Below, piece after piece: positions 44,251 to 56,421 of a DNA stretch of 64,000 nt. Position 1 is the first letter of the stretch. Every line of letters begins with the position of its first letter. The notes under the pieces are model-generated. The model did not search any database and was not told the origin of the DNA. It worked only from the letters and a program-made list of their open reading frames with translations. A program made the position numbers and the translations under genes. Origin of the DNA: Dentipellis sp. KUC8613 (lineage: Eukaryota; Basidiomycota; Agaricomycetes; Russulales; Hericiaceae); contig NSJX01000019.1 in assembly GCA_002286715.1 (NCBI GenBank), positions 327,876 through 391,875 of the forward strand, read 5' to 3'.

Positions 44251-45186
44251 GCGTGTGGTCGGAAGTATGGCTTTGGAGAAGAAGGAGAGAGAGATTGGTT
44301 CTGATTTGGGTGTACTCGCGTTTTGTGGCTTGTTTTCTTGTCATGTTGTCTTATTCAGGGCATTGCGCGTATTAGAGGGGTTTAATCCCAATTTCTCTTG
44401 TGGCCTGTCTTAACAACCAAGAAGCTGCGATAGTGAATATCTGAAGAGTCCAGAGTCTCAGGGAGGGGAAAATCGAAGACGAGAACTGCACCTCGAAGGA
44501 GTCAGGTGATCGCGACGCGACGCGTGACGATTAACGATCCTGCGCGTCGCGTCGCGCCGCGTCCTTCGCCACCTCCTTGCTCCCCTGATACTGGGGAGAG
44601 TCGAGATAGATACGTTCTCCACATCTCCGTAGCACAGACCGCATCGCATCGACTGTTCTCGCACCATTGACCGTGGCTAGTACTTTCCTGAGACCTGAGT
44701 AGCCGGAGTGTCTCGAAGTCGAAACAAAAAGCAGGAGCACTTGTTCTCGATTTCATGCATAAGCAGCTCGTCCCTCATCCACCAGAGAAACGCGCCCCCT
44801 GTTTCCCGTACCTACGCCTTGCATTTCGGGTCAGGCCCCTAGCGTTGAGCACAGCATGTTAGTAGCACCAACCCATCTCCTCCTCATCCCCCAACACGAA
44901 CACTTACGCTTTCCTCAACAGCATCGTCTCGGCTCTATTCTTATCGCATTCCCCGCCCCAACGCGCCCAAAGCAATCGATTTTTGATATAATCCGACCAC
45001 AGCGACACCTCCGCTGCAATATCAGGACGTGGTAGTGAAAGCTTCCAGCAGCGTAGTAAACACTACCAGGCGTGAGAACCGCACACGCCACTCTGCATTT
45101 TTCCTCTTCTCTCTCTTGCGGCTTGCTTCCTTCCTCCTCCCACCACCGCCATTACCAGCAGAGCCCCGCCAGACAGAAAGGCAACG
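44251..45186. other. 936-bp spacer between paralogues A and B
   Basis: No separate gene is seen. Parts (about 44,490-44,960) resemble the region upstream of paralogue A, consistent with a tandem duplication that included the promoter. Confidence 0.5.
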
Positions 45187-45942
45187 ATGTCTCAGCAAAC
45201 CCCCGACGCGCCAGCCGCGCCCCCGGCGCCGCATTTCACAGGCAAATTCGACCTGTACTCCACGCAGCTGCCCTTCCTCAAAACCAAATACCTCCCCGCA
45301 GGCGCCTCGCAGCCCGACTTTGCCGCCGTGTACAGAGAGATCCTGTTCTACCAGGCGAAGCCGGACTTCAGCATGCGCATGGCGCTGCGCGCCGACGGCG
45401 CGGGGCGCTTCGCGTGCAGGCGGATCGTCGAGCCGATGGGCGACGAGGAGCTCGGGCCTGTCGACGTCGTGCGCGGCGCGGCTGGGGCGGTTGTGTTTGG
45501 AACAGACGAGGTCGCGCACGCGAGCATGGCGAGCGCGGCGCCTGAGGCGTGGAGTGCGAAGATGCGGCTCGATGGGAGCAGGTGCGGGTGTTTTATTGAG
45601 GGGGGTAATGGCAGTGTGAAGATGCGCCGCGTGTGGACGGGCGAGGGCGGGGAGGAGCTGTTTGAGGGGTATTGGACGCTGTGGGTGGGCTATGGTGCGA
45701 TGATGGCGAGGAAGGGATTCGGGAGGGGCGATACGTATCGTGGGGCTTTTTGGGCGGTGAGGGCGCGCAAGGATGCGGAGGGGAACGAGATTGGGATTGA
45801 GGAGGGGAATGGGTCGGCGTACTATGCGGGGGGTTTGCCGGGTGCGGAGATTCAGGGTTTGGAGTATGGACTTGGAGATGAGGATGAGGATGAGGACGAG
45901 GATGAGTTTGGGGATCATTACGAGATTGATTCAGATTATTAG
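45187..45942 (+). CDS. Unknown protein, tandem paralogue B (acidic C-terminal tail)
   Basis: A single exon of 251 residues. After a short Ala/Pro-rich start (MSQQTPDAPAAPPAPH) it carries the same core as paralogue A from FTGKFDLYSTQLPFLKTKY to RARKDAEGNEIGIEE. It then adds a tail, with Gly/Tyr-rich sequence and a run of Asp/Glu (GDEDEDEDEDEFGD), where paralogue A stops. The intron of paralogue A is absent because the exon that it bounds is absent. So the two copies share a core but differ at both ends: A has a basic N-terminal extension, B an acidic C-terminal one. Function is unknown; no signal peptide or membrane segment is seen. Confidence 0.7.
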   Translation: MSQQTPDAPAAPPAPHFTGKFDLYSTQLPFLKTKYLPAGASQPDFAAVYREILFYQAKPDFSMRMALRADGAGRFACRRIVEPMGDEELGPVDVVRGAAGAVVFGTDEVAHASMASAAPEAWSAKMRLDGSRCGCFIEGGNGSVKMRRVWTGEGGEELFEGYWTLWVGYGAMMARKGFGRGDTYRGAFWAVRARKDAEGNEIGIEEGNGSAYYAGGLPGAEIQGLEYGLGDEDEDEDEDEFGDHYEIDSDY

Positions 45943-47657
45943 GTCTGTCCGTTCTTCGTTTCTGTTTTTTTTGCTAAGTAGTGTTGACTAGACCAATGCG
46001 CGTATAGAAGGGGGGGGAATTCCCAGTTTTCTGCAGCCTGTCCTGGCAGAATCAAGAAGCTCGGATCATGCGTGAAGCCATTTCACTAGCCATAAAAACC
46101 GGATTGGAATGGCTGCAAGAATCAGTAGTAAGAACCAGGCGAAACAAACTCACAATCTTGAAGCTCCCCTCCATGCTAGACCACGTTGTAAGCACATTCC
46201 GCGCGATAAGGAACACGTCAAGAATGGAATTCCAAGCCAAGGAACAAAGACGTATTTCCCCACACTAGCGTCAACGTCAAGAACCGTCTTGTAATGCACG
46301 TTCGACAGCTTTGCCTATACGGTAACACGTCTATTGTCTGGCCAGCACCAGTAGGCCCATCGATCGACACTGGGCGGGCGCATCTGTCAATCGAATCCGC
46401 CAATGAGACGTGCGTACCTCGCATTTGGGACCAAACGCCGTGGGCCGCGTCGAGCACAGACGCGGCCGTGCGGCCGTCTCGGTCTGGCCGAGTGCTACGA
46501 GGACTCGAACTGAAGAGAGTCAGCGTGTGCGTGAGCAAGATGTGGAGAAGCCGAGATCTGAAGCGTACACACGTACATGGAGGAATGTCATGTCCAATGG
46601 AAGGGCAGGCAATATTTGCTCGGACGACATGAGAGGCGCGGTTAGCGAAGAGCCGGCGGAATCAGGCGCGGCCGTCGGGGAGAGGCCGGCATGATTTGAA
46701 TTTCCGGGAGGGAAGCGCTACCCCGCACTCAGGAACCGTGAAACACCGAGCCGTGCATCGTCCCCGTTGCCGTCCCCGCGCTCGCCGACTCGGACGGCGA
46801 CGCGGGCACTGGCCCATACACCAGTGCACCCGGCGACCTACGCGCCGCTGACCGACGCGCAGTTGCGAAAGGGCGCGGGGGGTCGGGAAACGTGTGGGAT
46901 TGGGAGGATGCGAGTAGGATTATATGAGCCCAGAACGCTCAGGGCCACCTGAGAAAGACCTAGATCCGGTATTCGCGTTGGCCGCCCTCTTCGAAGAGCA
47001 GAGTCTGAGCAGCGCATAAAACGCTCGTCCTCCCGAGCGCCCGCCCGCTCCCGCTCCCGATTCGCCTCCCTGCAACTCCAACTTGCGACTTTGCGTTCGC
47101 ACATCGGACATAAACCCTGCGCAGGCCCCGGCGCGTATTCCCCATCAAAGCGTCTCCAAGCCCCGTGCGAGAAGAGCCCGCACAGGAGCACCAGCCGTGC
47201 GACGCTGCTCAGCTGATCCCCAGACTCCCCACATCCCATCACCTGCACCCTCCAGACGTCCCCGCGCTCGAAGAGTACGCGAGTCTATACTAATACCCGT
47301 CCGACCCCTTTGCACCCGCGCCTGCACTTGCACCCGCACTCCGTCTAGGCACACCTCTCCCGCGCTCCTGTTTCACCCCCGACGCTCATAACCGCCCCAC
47401 GACGACGACGACGACGACGACCGCAACGACCCACCGCTGCCATCGATATCCCGCGACCAGCCCACGCCCGTTGCCAGCACACCGCCTACCCCCACACACC
47501 GCACGCCGCACGCCGTCCGAATCAGATCGCACCGGCACCCGATTCTCCGCCCGCCGTCCGCCTGCGCCTCCCACACCCATAACTACTAGGCCCGCGCACC
47601 CCAAATAGCCGCGCGTCCCCCGTGCTATAAACGGCCCCTGCCCCCCTGCCCCCCGCG
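45943..47657. other. 1.7 kb intergenic
   Basis: No gene is recognised. The last ~600 bp are very rich in C and contain simple repeats (a CGACGA run near 47,400-47,420) typical of a fungal promoter upstream of the ubiquitin-like gene. Confidence 0.45.
47625..47631 (+). promoter_or_regulatory. TATA box of the UBL3-like gene
   Basis: TATAAAC lies 33 bases before the ATG at 47658 and 72 bases before the in-frame ATG at 47697. The spacing suggests transcription starts close to 47658, favouring 47697 as the real start codon. Confidence 0.45.
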
Positions 47658-48606
47658 ATGCACGCCGCGCCGGCGCACCAGCCCTCGCTCCCCGCCATGT
47701 CGACCGCGCTCCACTTCCCGCTCGAGATCGCCGCGCTGCCCGCGAGCACGCGCACGTCCTTCACGCGCGTCGACCACGACCACACGCGCCCCACGACCGC
47801 TGCTGGCCCGCGCGCGTCGGAGGACCGGAATGATGCTTATAGTCTTGCGGATGAGGACCGCGAGCGGGGGGTGGAGGGTGTGTGTGTAGACGAGAGGGTG
47901 AGGAGATCAGAAGGAGAGAGGGAGGGAGAGAAGGAGGCTGTGGAGATGGATGAGGAGAGCGAGGGTACGGGAGATCGTCCGTGTGTGGAGGAGCGGGAGC
48001 AGAGGAGAGAGGAGCCTGTGCCGCAGACGCCGCAGACGGCGGTGACGTTCCTGCTGGTGTCTGGCCGCCGGCGCGCGATGACGTTCGAGCCTGCGACGAC
48101 CGTCGGGCGCGTGAAGGAGCTCGTGTGGAATACATGGCCGAATGGTGAGCACGCCGTCCACCCCTATGTTTTCACTTCTGCGTTTTGTCCTGTACGAAGA
48201 CTCACCGGCGTTCGTGTGGTCATGCAGAATGGCAGGACGAGCGGCCGCCTGCGCCCTCGTACTTCCGCATCCTGCACCTAGGAAAAATTCTGCAGGACGA
48301 AGATACCCTCACCCGTGCGTCCCCCTTCTTCCCTTCCTCTTCCTCCCCGGCGCAGAACCTAACATCCCAGCAGAACTCAAATTCCCCTCGCACCTCCCCA
48401 GCTCGCCCGCCGACCCCGCCGCGGCGCCGCCGCCCAACACCATCGTGCACCTCTCGATCCGCGCGTGCGCGCCCCCACAGGAGCCAGACGGCTTCCTCAA
48501 GAAGCGCAGCCGCCGCCGCTCGCGCGCGCCCACGGAGACGTCCGTCGTCGATGCGGGCGTGCCCGAGGCCGGCGCGGGCGGGTGCTGTGGGTGTGTGATT
48601 TGCTGA
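47658..48606 (+). CDS. UBL3/MUB-like membrane-anchored ubiquitin-fold protein
   Basis: Three exons (47658-48144, 48228-48314, 48356-48606; the second intron is only 41 bp) give 274 residues, or 261 from the ATG at 47697. The ubiquitin-like domain runs from VTFLLVSGRRRAMTFEPATT through VKELVWNTWPNEWQDERPP and YFRILHLGKILQDEDTL to TIVHLSIRA, the order found in UBL3/MUB proteins. The C-terminus GCCGCVIC ends in a CaaX box (CVIC) preceded by further Cys, so prenylation and palmitoylation are likely and would tether the protein to membranes. Unlike animal UBL3 (~117 residues) it has a ~120-residue Glu/Arg-rich extension in front of the domain and an Arg/Lys-rich stretch before the CaaX box. UBL3 in animals modifies proteins sorted to small vesicles. 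Confidence 0.82.
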
Positions 48607-51600
48607 GCTGCTGCTTCTGCTGCTTCTGCGCCGCTGTGGTAAAAAGGACGCGTATGCCTCGTTTTTGCGTTTTTGCATTTTCCTACCCCCCCCATCCTGC
48701 TATGTCTTCACCTTGGCCCTCCCTGCTGCATATCCCCTCCCCCCTCACGACTTGACGACTCCAGCTGCCTGCTACGCCTATACACCCACCCACCCACCCA
48801 CCCACCACCTTCCTACTCCCCACCCATGCATCTCCCACTCTCCCACTCCCAGTCCCCCACGTCCTATGGCCGCTGCCCCGCCACGATCTGCTACTCTCTG
48901 CTACTTACCCACCCGCTCGCTATCTTACACCTGTTTATTAGACCCCGCTTTTTTCCCCTTCCACCACCACCGCCGCGGCGTATGTTCGTGTCTGTAGGGG
49001 CACGAGCTGGCGCGTACGGTACCGGTGCTGTCACATACATACGCATACACACATACTGCATATAAGTACTTCTCGCTGTCCCTTGGAGTTTTTTGGTGCT
49101 GGATTTTTTTGGAGTGGTACTTGTTGCTTTTCTGTTTCTGTTTCTGCTTCTGTTTCTGCTTCTGCTGATATCTTATTTACGTTTTTTGTGTGCGTTTTGT
49201 GTTTTGTGCAGTCACCACCTTCACCGTCACCGTCACCACCGCCAAATCTACCGCTACACACCGTCCGAATCACGTACGTATACGGCGCGAGCTTGGACTC
49301 TGCACGCATGCATGCATGCACATCCATCTATTATCCATCCATCCATCCATCCATCTATATCTGACGATACATGCGCAGAGTGACTACTTAGTGAGTGTGC
49401 AGAGCGTGATGTGATTGGGATAGCTGCGAAGTTCGTGCTGCACTGGCAGTTGGGGTCGCTACGCGACGCGTACCTTAGCTTTGCGATCGACGCGTGTACG
49501 TGTATGGTGTGTGTGCTCACGAGACCTAGCTATAGACGGCTCAGGATTCGGGAGTGCGTTCACGTGGAGTCGTCAATATGTTGGGGTAGGGTAGCGCGGT
49601 TTGAGGCGGGCCTGATCGTGGTGTGGGTCGTTGGCGGCTCTCTGAGACATTGACAAGAAGTATTAGAAGGCGACTTGCAAGACAAGGTCGGTGCATAGCC
49701 GTTCTAGATCTGCGCTATAGTGACCTAGCTAGCGGACGCGTAGACTTGACCTCTCGAAGTTCGGAACTTGGGGTTTCGCGTGCGTATAAGTATGCACTAG
49801 GTATCGGCATCACTGGGCACACGATCGCATTTGTTGGTATACAGTATACAACGACCCGCCCCACGCGTTAACGTTCTTACTGGCCGCGGACTAGATTCGG
49901 AAGCTTGGCAGACAGACGTGCGTGCGTGCATAGTATGTGGCATTTTGTACATGTATGTATGAAGACGCGGACGTACGGACACGGACACGCGGATCAGGTA
50001 TGGAAGACAGACAAACTGGAGCTTGGAGAATCCGAGAAGAGAATCAAGATCCCGTCCTGTCTTGCCCTGTTGTGCCCGATATCGATACCGCTGCTGGACG
50101 GCCGAGATAGCGGTGTTGCCTGCGGTTACGTTGGACTCTGGAGATGCGGATAGTATAGAGGCCGGGTCCGCGTGCGAGAATAGGCACGCGCGAACAGCGT
50201 GAAGCTGAAGCTTGCATTCGGGAGTCGGGAGTCGGGAGTCTGGACCCACCGAACGATACGGCATACTTATGTTACAGGTATACAGCCGCTGCATTGGGAA
50301 GTGCGGTAGCTTTACTGGGACTGCTCGGACCTGTGTCTGTGTCTGCGTCTGTGTCTGCGTCGACGTCAGGGAGTGGTAAGTATGTCAGGCTTCGGGAGTT
50401 GGCTTGGATCGGAGGTGCAGCGTGCCCGATGTCGGTGCAGTGAGGCGGATCTGAGGTCAGCGGCGGGGAAAAGGCGGGCGAGTTACGTTGTTTGGGGGTA
50501 CACGCGCACTAGGACTGCTACTGCGAGTGGTGCCCTGACAGCGCCATAGAGTTTGACTTTGACTTTGACTGCGACGCGGGGCAGCAGATAAGATGAGATG
50601 AAGGGCGGTGGGTGCTGGTATAAGATGTCGGACTTGCCTTAGGCTTGATGGGTGGAGTCTTGGAAATGCGGTACTGGTACTGGTCCTGGTACCGGTGCGA
50701 GACGGTGGGCCCGCGATGATAGGATGGATGCTGCAGGGCTCGGATACCCGGGCTCGCGCGGCGTGGTTGGCAACGCACGCGCGAGCATATTGCGGTTTCG
50801 ATGGTCGTGTGCGCGGGCGGCGGGCACTGCGCTTGCCTGTGGTCAGTCGTGCAGGAAGACGGTGATAGCGGATCAGGCGGGACGAATGGAGATGGTTATG
50901 GAGGCAATATCGCACAGGGCTGACTGTAATATGCGACGGCGATGGGAGGGCGCAGCGCGGTAAGTAAATGTGCACTGGTAGATGCTTAAGAAGGGCTATG
51001 CTAGCCCTCGCGAGGGATCATCGATTCATATCACGGCACAGATGTCGATGGCGTCTGCGCGATGCATGATCTCACACAGATAGCAGGGCAATTCCGAGGA
51101 GTGTATAAGGAAGCAGAGACGAGGTGCTTATGTTGCGATGTCCGATGGATGGAGCTCCGTGCACGCCGGGCGACGTAGTCGGAGGCAGACCGACGCCCGT
51201 GCGGCGTGCGCGCTGGCGGGGCTCGAGAGAGAGAAACGAGTGTATTGGGGAGAGGCCGGGAGTTTGAGTGGCAGGTGCTTCTGGGAGATGAGCCGACGGG
51301 ATTAGGAGGAGGGCTGGACGTGAAGCACGGATTTTTGGCTGGAAGCGCGTGTCAAAGAGGGAAGCGCGGAGCCGGGCGACGCGCGACGAGAAATCCGAGG
51401 CGCGAGATGTGTCAGAGTCCGGTGCGCCTGCGAACAAGATGGTGAGATACGAGGCGAACGCAGATCTGAGAACGACTGGGGCAGAGTTTGATGAGACAAG
51501 GCACGACGCAGCAAGCGAGCACACTTTTGTTTCGCTGACGGTCGTACGATGGACTCGGGGCAACAGAGGACAGGTTGCAGATGTGGCGCTAGCACCCGTG

Positions 51601-51703
51601 GGAACTTTGGGGGTCACCCATCTCCCTATATTTATCTGAATACCCTTCCTTGCGCAGGCAGTCTCTGCCTTAGACTTTCCTCCGCCCTCCCTCCATCTCC
51701 ATA
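48607..51703. other. 3.1 kb gene-poor region with microsatellites
   Basis: No gene is recognised. Simple repeats include CCCA units near 48,785-48,805, TTTCTG/CTTCTG units at about 49,130-49,170, CATC units at about 49,335-49,355, and TGTCTG/TGCGTC units near 50,330-50,362. The right end is the promoter of ATP-citrate lyase. Antisense and sense frames here are short and of biased composition. Confidence 0.5.
51627..51634 (+). promoter_or_regulatory. TATA-like element of the ATP-citrate lyase gene
   Basis: CCTATATTTATC lies 77 bases before the ATG at 51704, followed by pyrimidine-rich sequence up to the start codon, the usual arrangement for a highly expressed basidiomycete gene. Confidence 0.45.
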
Positions 51704-54700
51704 ATGTCCTCCAAGGGTCTGTCCCCTCCTCCCCCTTTCGTGTTTACTTGCTCATCTTGTTCTTCTACCCAGCTATCCGCGAATACGACGCCAAGCTCCT
51801 CCTCGCCTACTGGCTCGAGCGTGCACCCTCCGTCGACCCCTCCGCCAAGCTCGGCACCCCCTTCGTCTTCCCCTCTCCCAAGGTCGCCCAGGTCTCTTGG
51901 GATCCCGCGACTGGCGCCATCACACCCGACACTCAGCTCCCCAGCTGGGTCTTCACCACCAAGCTCGTCGCAAAGCCTGACCAGCTCATCAAGCGTCGCG
52001 GCAAGGCCGGTCTCCTTGCTCTCAACAAGACCTGGGACGAGGCCAAGCAGTGGATCACCGAGCGCGCAGGCAAGGCCCAAAAGGTGCGCATACAATGCCT
52101 GTCTATCACCCAATATCAGTATCAGCGAAACGCCCAGCCGCATCGCGCGCTGTGAGGCGTCTACCGTCTGTGCTTCCCGTGGATAATCGCCCATGATGCC
52201 CGCCATGTGTGCAGATATCGCGATGGCGCGCATATACCCGGCCGTTCTGCGTTCTTCGCTCCCTCCTCGCGTCGGGGGCGAGGCGCTCTAGTCGCGACGC
52301 GTGTATCTAGAAGCGCAGCACGTGACGGATCGACATCGGCCCACCAGTTTGGCGCTCGTCTACTTTGCTTTGCCGTGCTCTGTTGTCGTTGCCGCGCGTG
52401 TGTGCTGATGCTTGTTTTTCACCCAGGTCGAGTCTGTCACAGGCACCCTCAACAACTTCATCCTCGAGCCCTTCCTCCCCCACCCCTCCAACACCGAATA
52501 CTATGTCTGCATCACCTCCCAGCGTGAGGGCGACTCCATCCTCTTCACGCACGAGGGTGGTGTCGACATCGGCGATGTCGACGCCAAGGCGCTGAAGCTC
52601 GACATCCTCGTCGGCAAGCCCTTCCCCTCTCGCGAGGCCATCGCGTCCACCCTCCTCAAGCACGTCCCCGCCAACAAGCAGCAGACCCTCGTCGACTTCC
52701 TCATCCGCCTCTACAGCGTCTACGTCGACCTCCACTTCGCCTACCTCGAAATCAACCCCCTCATCTGCCTCGATGCCGAGGCCGGCGGCCAGCCCACCAT
52801 CCATTACCTCGACATGGCCGCCAAGCTTGACCAGACTGCCGACTCGATTTGCGGGCCCAAGTGGGCGATTGCGCGTGATCTCAGTGTGTACAGCGAGGGT
52901 GCTCCCCAGACGACCGCGAAGGGAAAGGTGTCGGCGGACCGTGGACCTCCCATGGTGCGTTTCGTCGAGCATGGCATGCACATTGTTGACTTAGTGTATG
53001 CGTACAGGTCTGGCCCGCGCCTTTCGGTCGTGACCTGACCAAGGAGGAGGCATACATCCAGAAGCTCGACGCGTCGACCGGTGCTTCCTTGAAGCTGACC
53101 GTCCTCAACCCTGAGGGTCGCGTCTGGACTATGGTTGCCGGTGGTGGTGCCTCCGTCGTCTACTCCGATGCCATTGCCGCCCACGGATTCGCGCACGAGC
53201 TCGCCAACTACGGCGAGTACTCGGGTGCGCCCACGGAGGGTCAGACCTACGAGTACGCCAAGACCATCGTCGACCTCGTCACCCGCGGCAAGCCCAATCC
53301 CGAGGGCAAGATCCTCATCATCGGTGGTGGTATCGCCAACTTCACGAACGTCGCGGCTACCTTCAAGGGCATCATCCGCGCGCTCAAGGAGTACAAGGCG
53401 CCCCTCATCGCCCACAAGGTCCGCATCTTCGTGCGCCGCGGTGGCCCCAACTACCAGGAGGGTCTCAAGGCCATGCGTCTCCTCGGAGAGTCTCTCGGCG
53501 TCCCCATCAAGGTGTACGGCCCCGAGACCCACATCACGGAGATTGTGCCCCTCGCCCTCGGCATCAAGCGCGAGTCGAAGAGCACGGCCCCGTCTGTCCC
53601 TCCGACCTCCCCTCCCTCCCCCGAGCCCCACGCGAACGGCGGCGCGGGCCCCACGAACGACGAGTCCGTCGGCGCCATCCACGCCGATGGCGAGCGCACG
53701 CAGCCCGACGACCAGATTGTCCGCTTCGAGACCGGCAAGAGCCACTCCCGCCCCTCCTACCGCCCCTTTGACGCCACCACCCGCAGCTTCGTCTACGGCC
53801 TCCAGCCCCGTGCCATCCAGGGCATGCTCGACTTTGACTACTCATGCGGCCGCACCGTCCCTTCCGTCGCCGCCATGATCTACCCCTTCGGCGGCCACCA
53901 CATCCAGAAGTTCTACTGGGGCACGAAGGAGACGCTCCTCCCCGTGTACACGACCGTCGAGGAGGCAGTCAAGAAGCACCCCGACGTCGACGTCGTCGTC
54001 AACTTCGCGTCCTCGCGCTCCGTGTACTCCAGCACGCAGGAGATCCTTGGCTTCCCGCAGATCAAGGTCATCGCCATCATCGCAGAGGGCGTCCCCGAGC
54101 GCCACGCGCGCGAGATCCTCCACCTCGCCAAGGCGAAGGGCGTGCTCATCATCGGGCCCGCGACCGTCGGCGGCATCAAGCCCGGCTGCTTCAAGATCGG
54201 CAACTCGGGCGGCATGATGGACAACATCATCGCGTCGAAGCTCTACCGCCCCGGCTCGGTCGGCTACGTGTCCAAGTCCGGCGGCATGTCGAACGAGCTG
54301 AACAACATCCTCTCGCTGTTCACGAACGGCACGTACGAGGGCATCGCGATCGGTGGTGACCGCTACCCCGGCTCGACGTTCATCGACCACCTGCTGCGCT
54401 ACGAGCAGGACCCCGACTGCAAGATGCTCGTCCTGCTCGGCGAGGTCGGCGGCATCGAGGAGTACCGCGTCATCGACGCGGTCAAGAAGGGCATCATCAA
54501 GAAGCCCATCGTCGCGTGGGCCATCGGGACGTGCGCGAAGATGTTCGCGACGGAGGTGCAGTTCGGGCATGCCGGCTCGATGGCGAACTCGGAGCTCGAG
54601 ACCGCGGACGCGAAGAACCAGGCGATGCGCGCCGCGGGCTTCATCGTGCCCGAGACGTTCGAGGACCTGCCTGCCGTGCTCAAGGAGACATACGACGCGC

Positions 54701-55725
54701 TCGTCGCGAAGGGCACCATCCGCCCCCAGCCCGAGCGCGAGCCGCCCGTCATCCCGATGGACTACAAGTGGGCGCAGGAGCTCGGTCTCATCCGCAAGCC
54801 CGCCGCGTTCATCTCGACCATCTCCGACGAGCGCGGCCAGGAGCTGCTCTATGCCGGCATGCGCATCTCGGACGTGTTCAAGGAGGATATTGGCCTCGGC
54901 GGTGTCGTGTCGCTGCTCTGGTTCAAGCGCAGGCTGCCCCAGTGGGCGACGAAGTTCATCGAGATGGTGCTCATGCTCACGGCCGACCACGGTCCTGCGG
55001 TGTCTGGGTATGTGGACCTTCGTGTGGAATTGGGGTAGGATGCTGATGGGTTTTCGGACAGTGCGATGAACACGATCGTTGCGACTCGTGCGGGCAAGGA
55101 CCTCATCTCGTCGCTGGCGTCGGGTCTCTTGACCATCGGCAGCCGCTTCGGTGGTGCGCTCGACGAGGCTGCTGCGATGTTCTCGAACGCCCGCGATACT
55201 GGCCTCACGCCCCGAGAGTTCGTCGACGCCTCGCGCAAGGCGAACAAGCTTAGTGCGTATACATTCTCTTCGAGCATTCGCATCAGCAGCTGACGGAGAT
55301 ATGTAGTCTCTGGTATTGGCCACAAGATCAAGAGCGTGAACAACCCCGACCTGCGCGTCGAGCTCGTCAAGGAGTACGTCTTCAAGCACTTCCCGAGCCA
55401 CTCGCTGCTCGACTACGCGCTCGCCGTCGAGAAGGTCACCACGTCCAAGAAGGACACGCTCATCCTCAACGTCGACGGCTGCATCGCCGTCTGCTTCGTC
55501 GACCTCCTCCGCGACTCGGGCGCGTTCACCCCCGAGGAGGCGGACGAGTACATCAAGATCGGCACGCTCAACGGCCTCTTCGTCCTGGGCCGCTCGATCG
55601 GCTTCATCGGCCACCACCTCGACCAGAAGCGCCTCCGCGCGCCGCTGTACCGCCACCCCGCGGACGACATCTTCATCAACATGGCGGACATCTCGCAGCC
55701 GCGCGTGCTCAGCAAGATTCACTGA
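51704..55725 (+). CDS. ACLY: ATP-citrate lyase, fused single-chain form
   Basis: Six exons (51704-51716, 51773-52083, 52427-52954, 53008-55007, 55062-55252, 55307-55725) give 1,153 residues. The N-terminal half is the ATP-grasp/citrate-binding part ([66 protein letters not shown]). A ~75-residue Pro/Ser-rich linker follows GIKRESK, where the animal enzyme has its phosphorylated linker. The C-terminal half is CoA-ligase plus citrate-synthase-like: [28 protein letters not shown], and the phospho-His motif FGHAGS, with the His codon at 54568-54570. [14 protein letters not shown] is in the lyase domain. It cleaves cytosolic citrate to acetyl-CoA and oxaloacetate, feeding lipid synthesis and acetylation. 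Ascomycetes split this enzyme over two genes. The second intron (343 bp) is unusually long here. Confidence 0.96.
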
Positions 55726-56331
55726 GCCGCGGTGTGCTGTGGGTGAGCCAGTGGACGACGGAAGCTTGGAAGGAAGGAAGGAAGGCGGACGTCGGCGGTG
55801 TGGCGGCGTTGTATTGTGGTACGGAATCATCTGTTCTTGCAAAAGGAGGAGGCCCAGAGGCCTCGTGGACTTATACTGGTAAACCATAGCGCTGCGGGCG
55901 CGTAACGCATACTTATAAGCTTAGTGCTCGTTTTAAAATTAGTTGTCATCATCATCATCACCCCATATCCTCGTAAACTCACGACCCGTACCCTTAGACT
56001 GTCTCCGGATGAGGCGCTGGTATCTATGTATAGCTACAGTACTGTTGTTGCTGTTTCTTAACGACTTTGAATGACGAGAATAGTCATGGTTTTTTGTTTC
56101 TCGCTTTTTTGGTCTGGTGGCCGAGTGCGTGAGTGCGAGTGAAGTCGGAGAGCCGGGTTCCTCTTGAGTGGCCTCTTTGGTCTTGAAGCCAACACCAGCT
56201 ACTGGTTCTACTATGACATGGACCGTCTGATATTTTCTCGTGCACAACGATCACAGAACTGTATTTCAAGTCCCCGGGGAGGGAGATCGGAGTGGAAGGT
56301 ACCTATAGTATAATGAGAAGCCATTGATATC
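55726..56331. other. 606-bp spacer before the tRNA gene
   Basis: It begins with the ATP-citrate lyase 3' untranslated region, including a GGAA run near 55,770-55,783. No further gene is seen. Confidence 0.5.
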
Positions 56332-56417
56332 GTCCGCGTAGATTAGTGGTTAGATCACCACGTTGTGGCTTCGTCTGCAATCCCGTGGTAACCCAGGCTC
56401 GAATCCTGGCGCGGACA
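56332..56417 (+). tRNA. tRNA-His (GTG), intron-containing
   Basis: The cloverleaf is clear. The 7-bp acceptor stem GTCCGCG/CGCGGAC pairs perfectly, with A as the discriminator base at 56417. The D arm is GATT...GATC. The anticodon stem CCACG/CGTGG encloses TTGTGG with anticodon GTG, and the T stem CCAGG/CCTGG has loop CTCGAAT. Between the purine after the anticodon and the last loop base is an insertion of about 14 bases, the standard position for nuclear tRNA introns. The internal promoter boxes are recognisable (A: TAGATTAGTGGTTA; B: GGCTCGAATCC). Loop position 54 is C instead of the usual T, a small oddity. Confidence 0.87.
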
Positions 56418-56421
56418 GTCC

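Noticed and set aside
49330..49360. Tandem CATC units and other short repeats in 48.7-50.4 kb considered as an array
   Set aside because: Units are 4-6 bases with no unique spacers of constant length. They are ordinary microsatellites, not CRISPR or a minisatellite gene.
53842..55887. 681-codon open frame on the minus strand
   Set aside because: It is antisense to ATP-citrate lyase. GC-rich codon use with G/C in third positions leaves the opposite strand free of stops, and its translation (Arg/Val/Asp/Leu-biased) has no domain.
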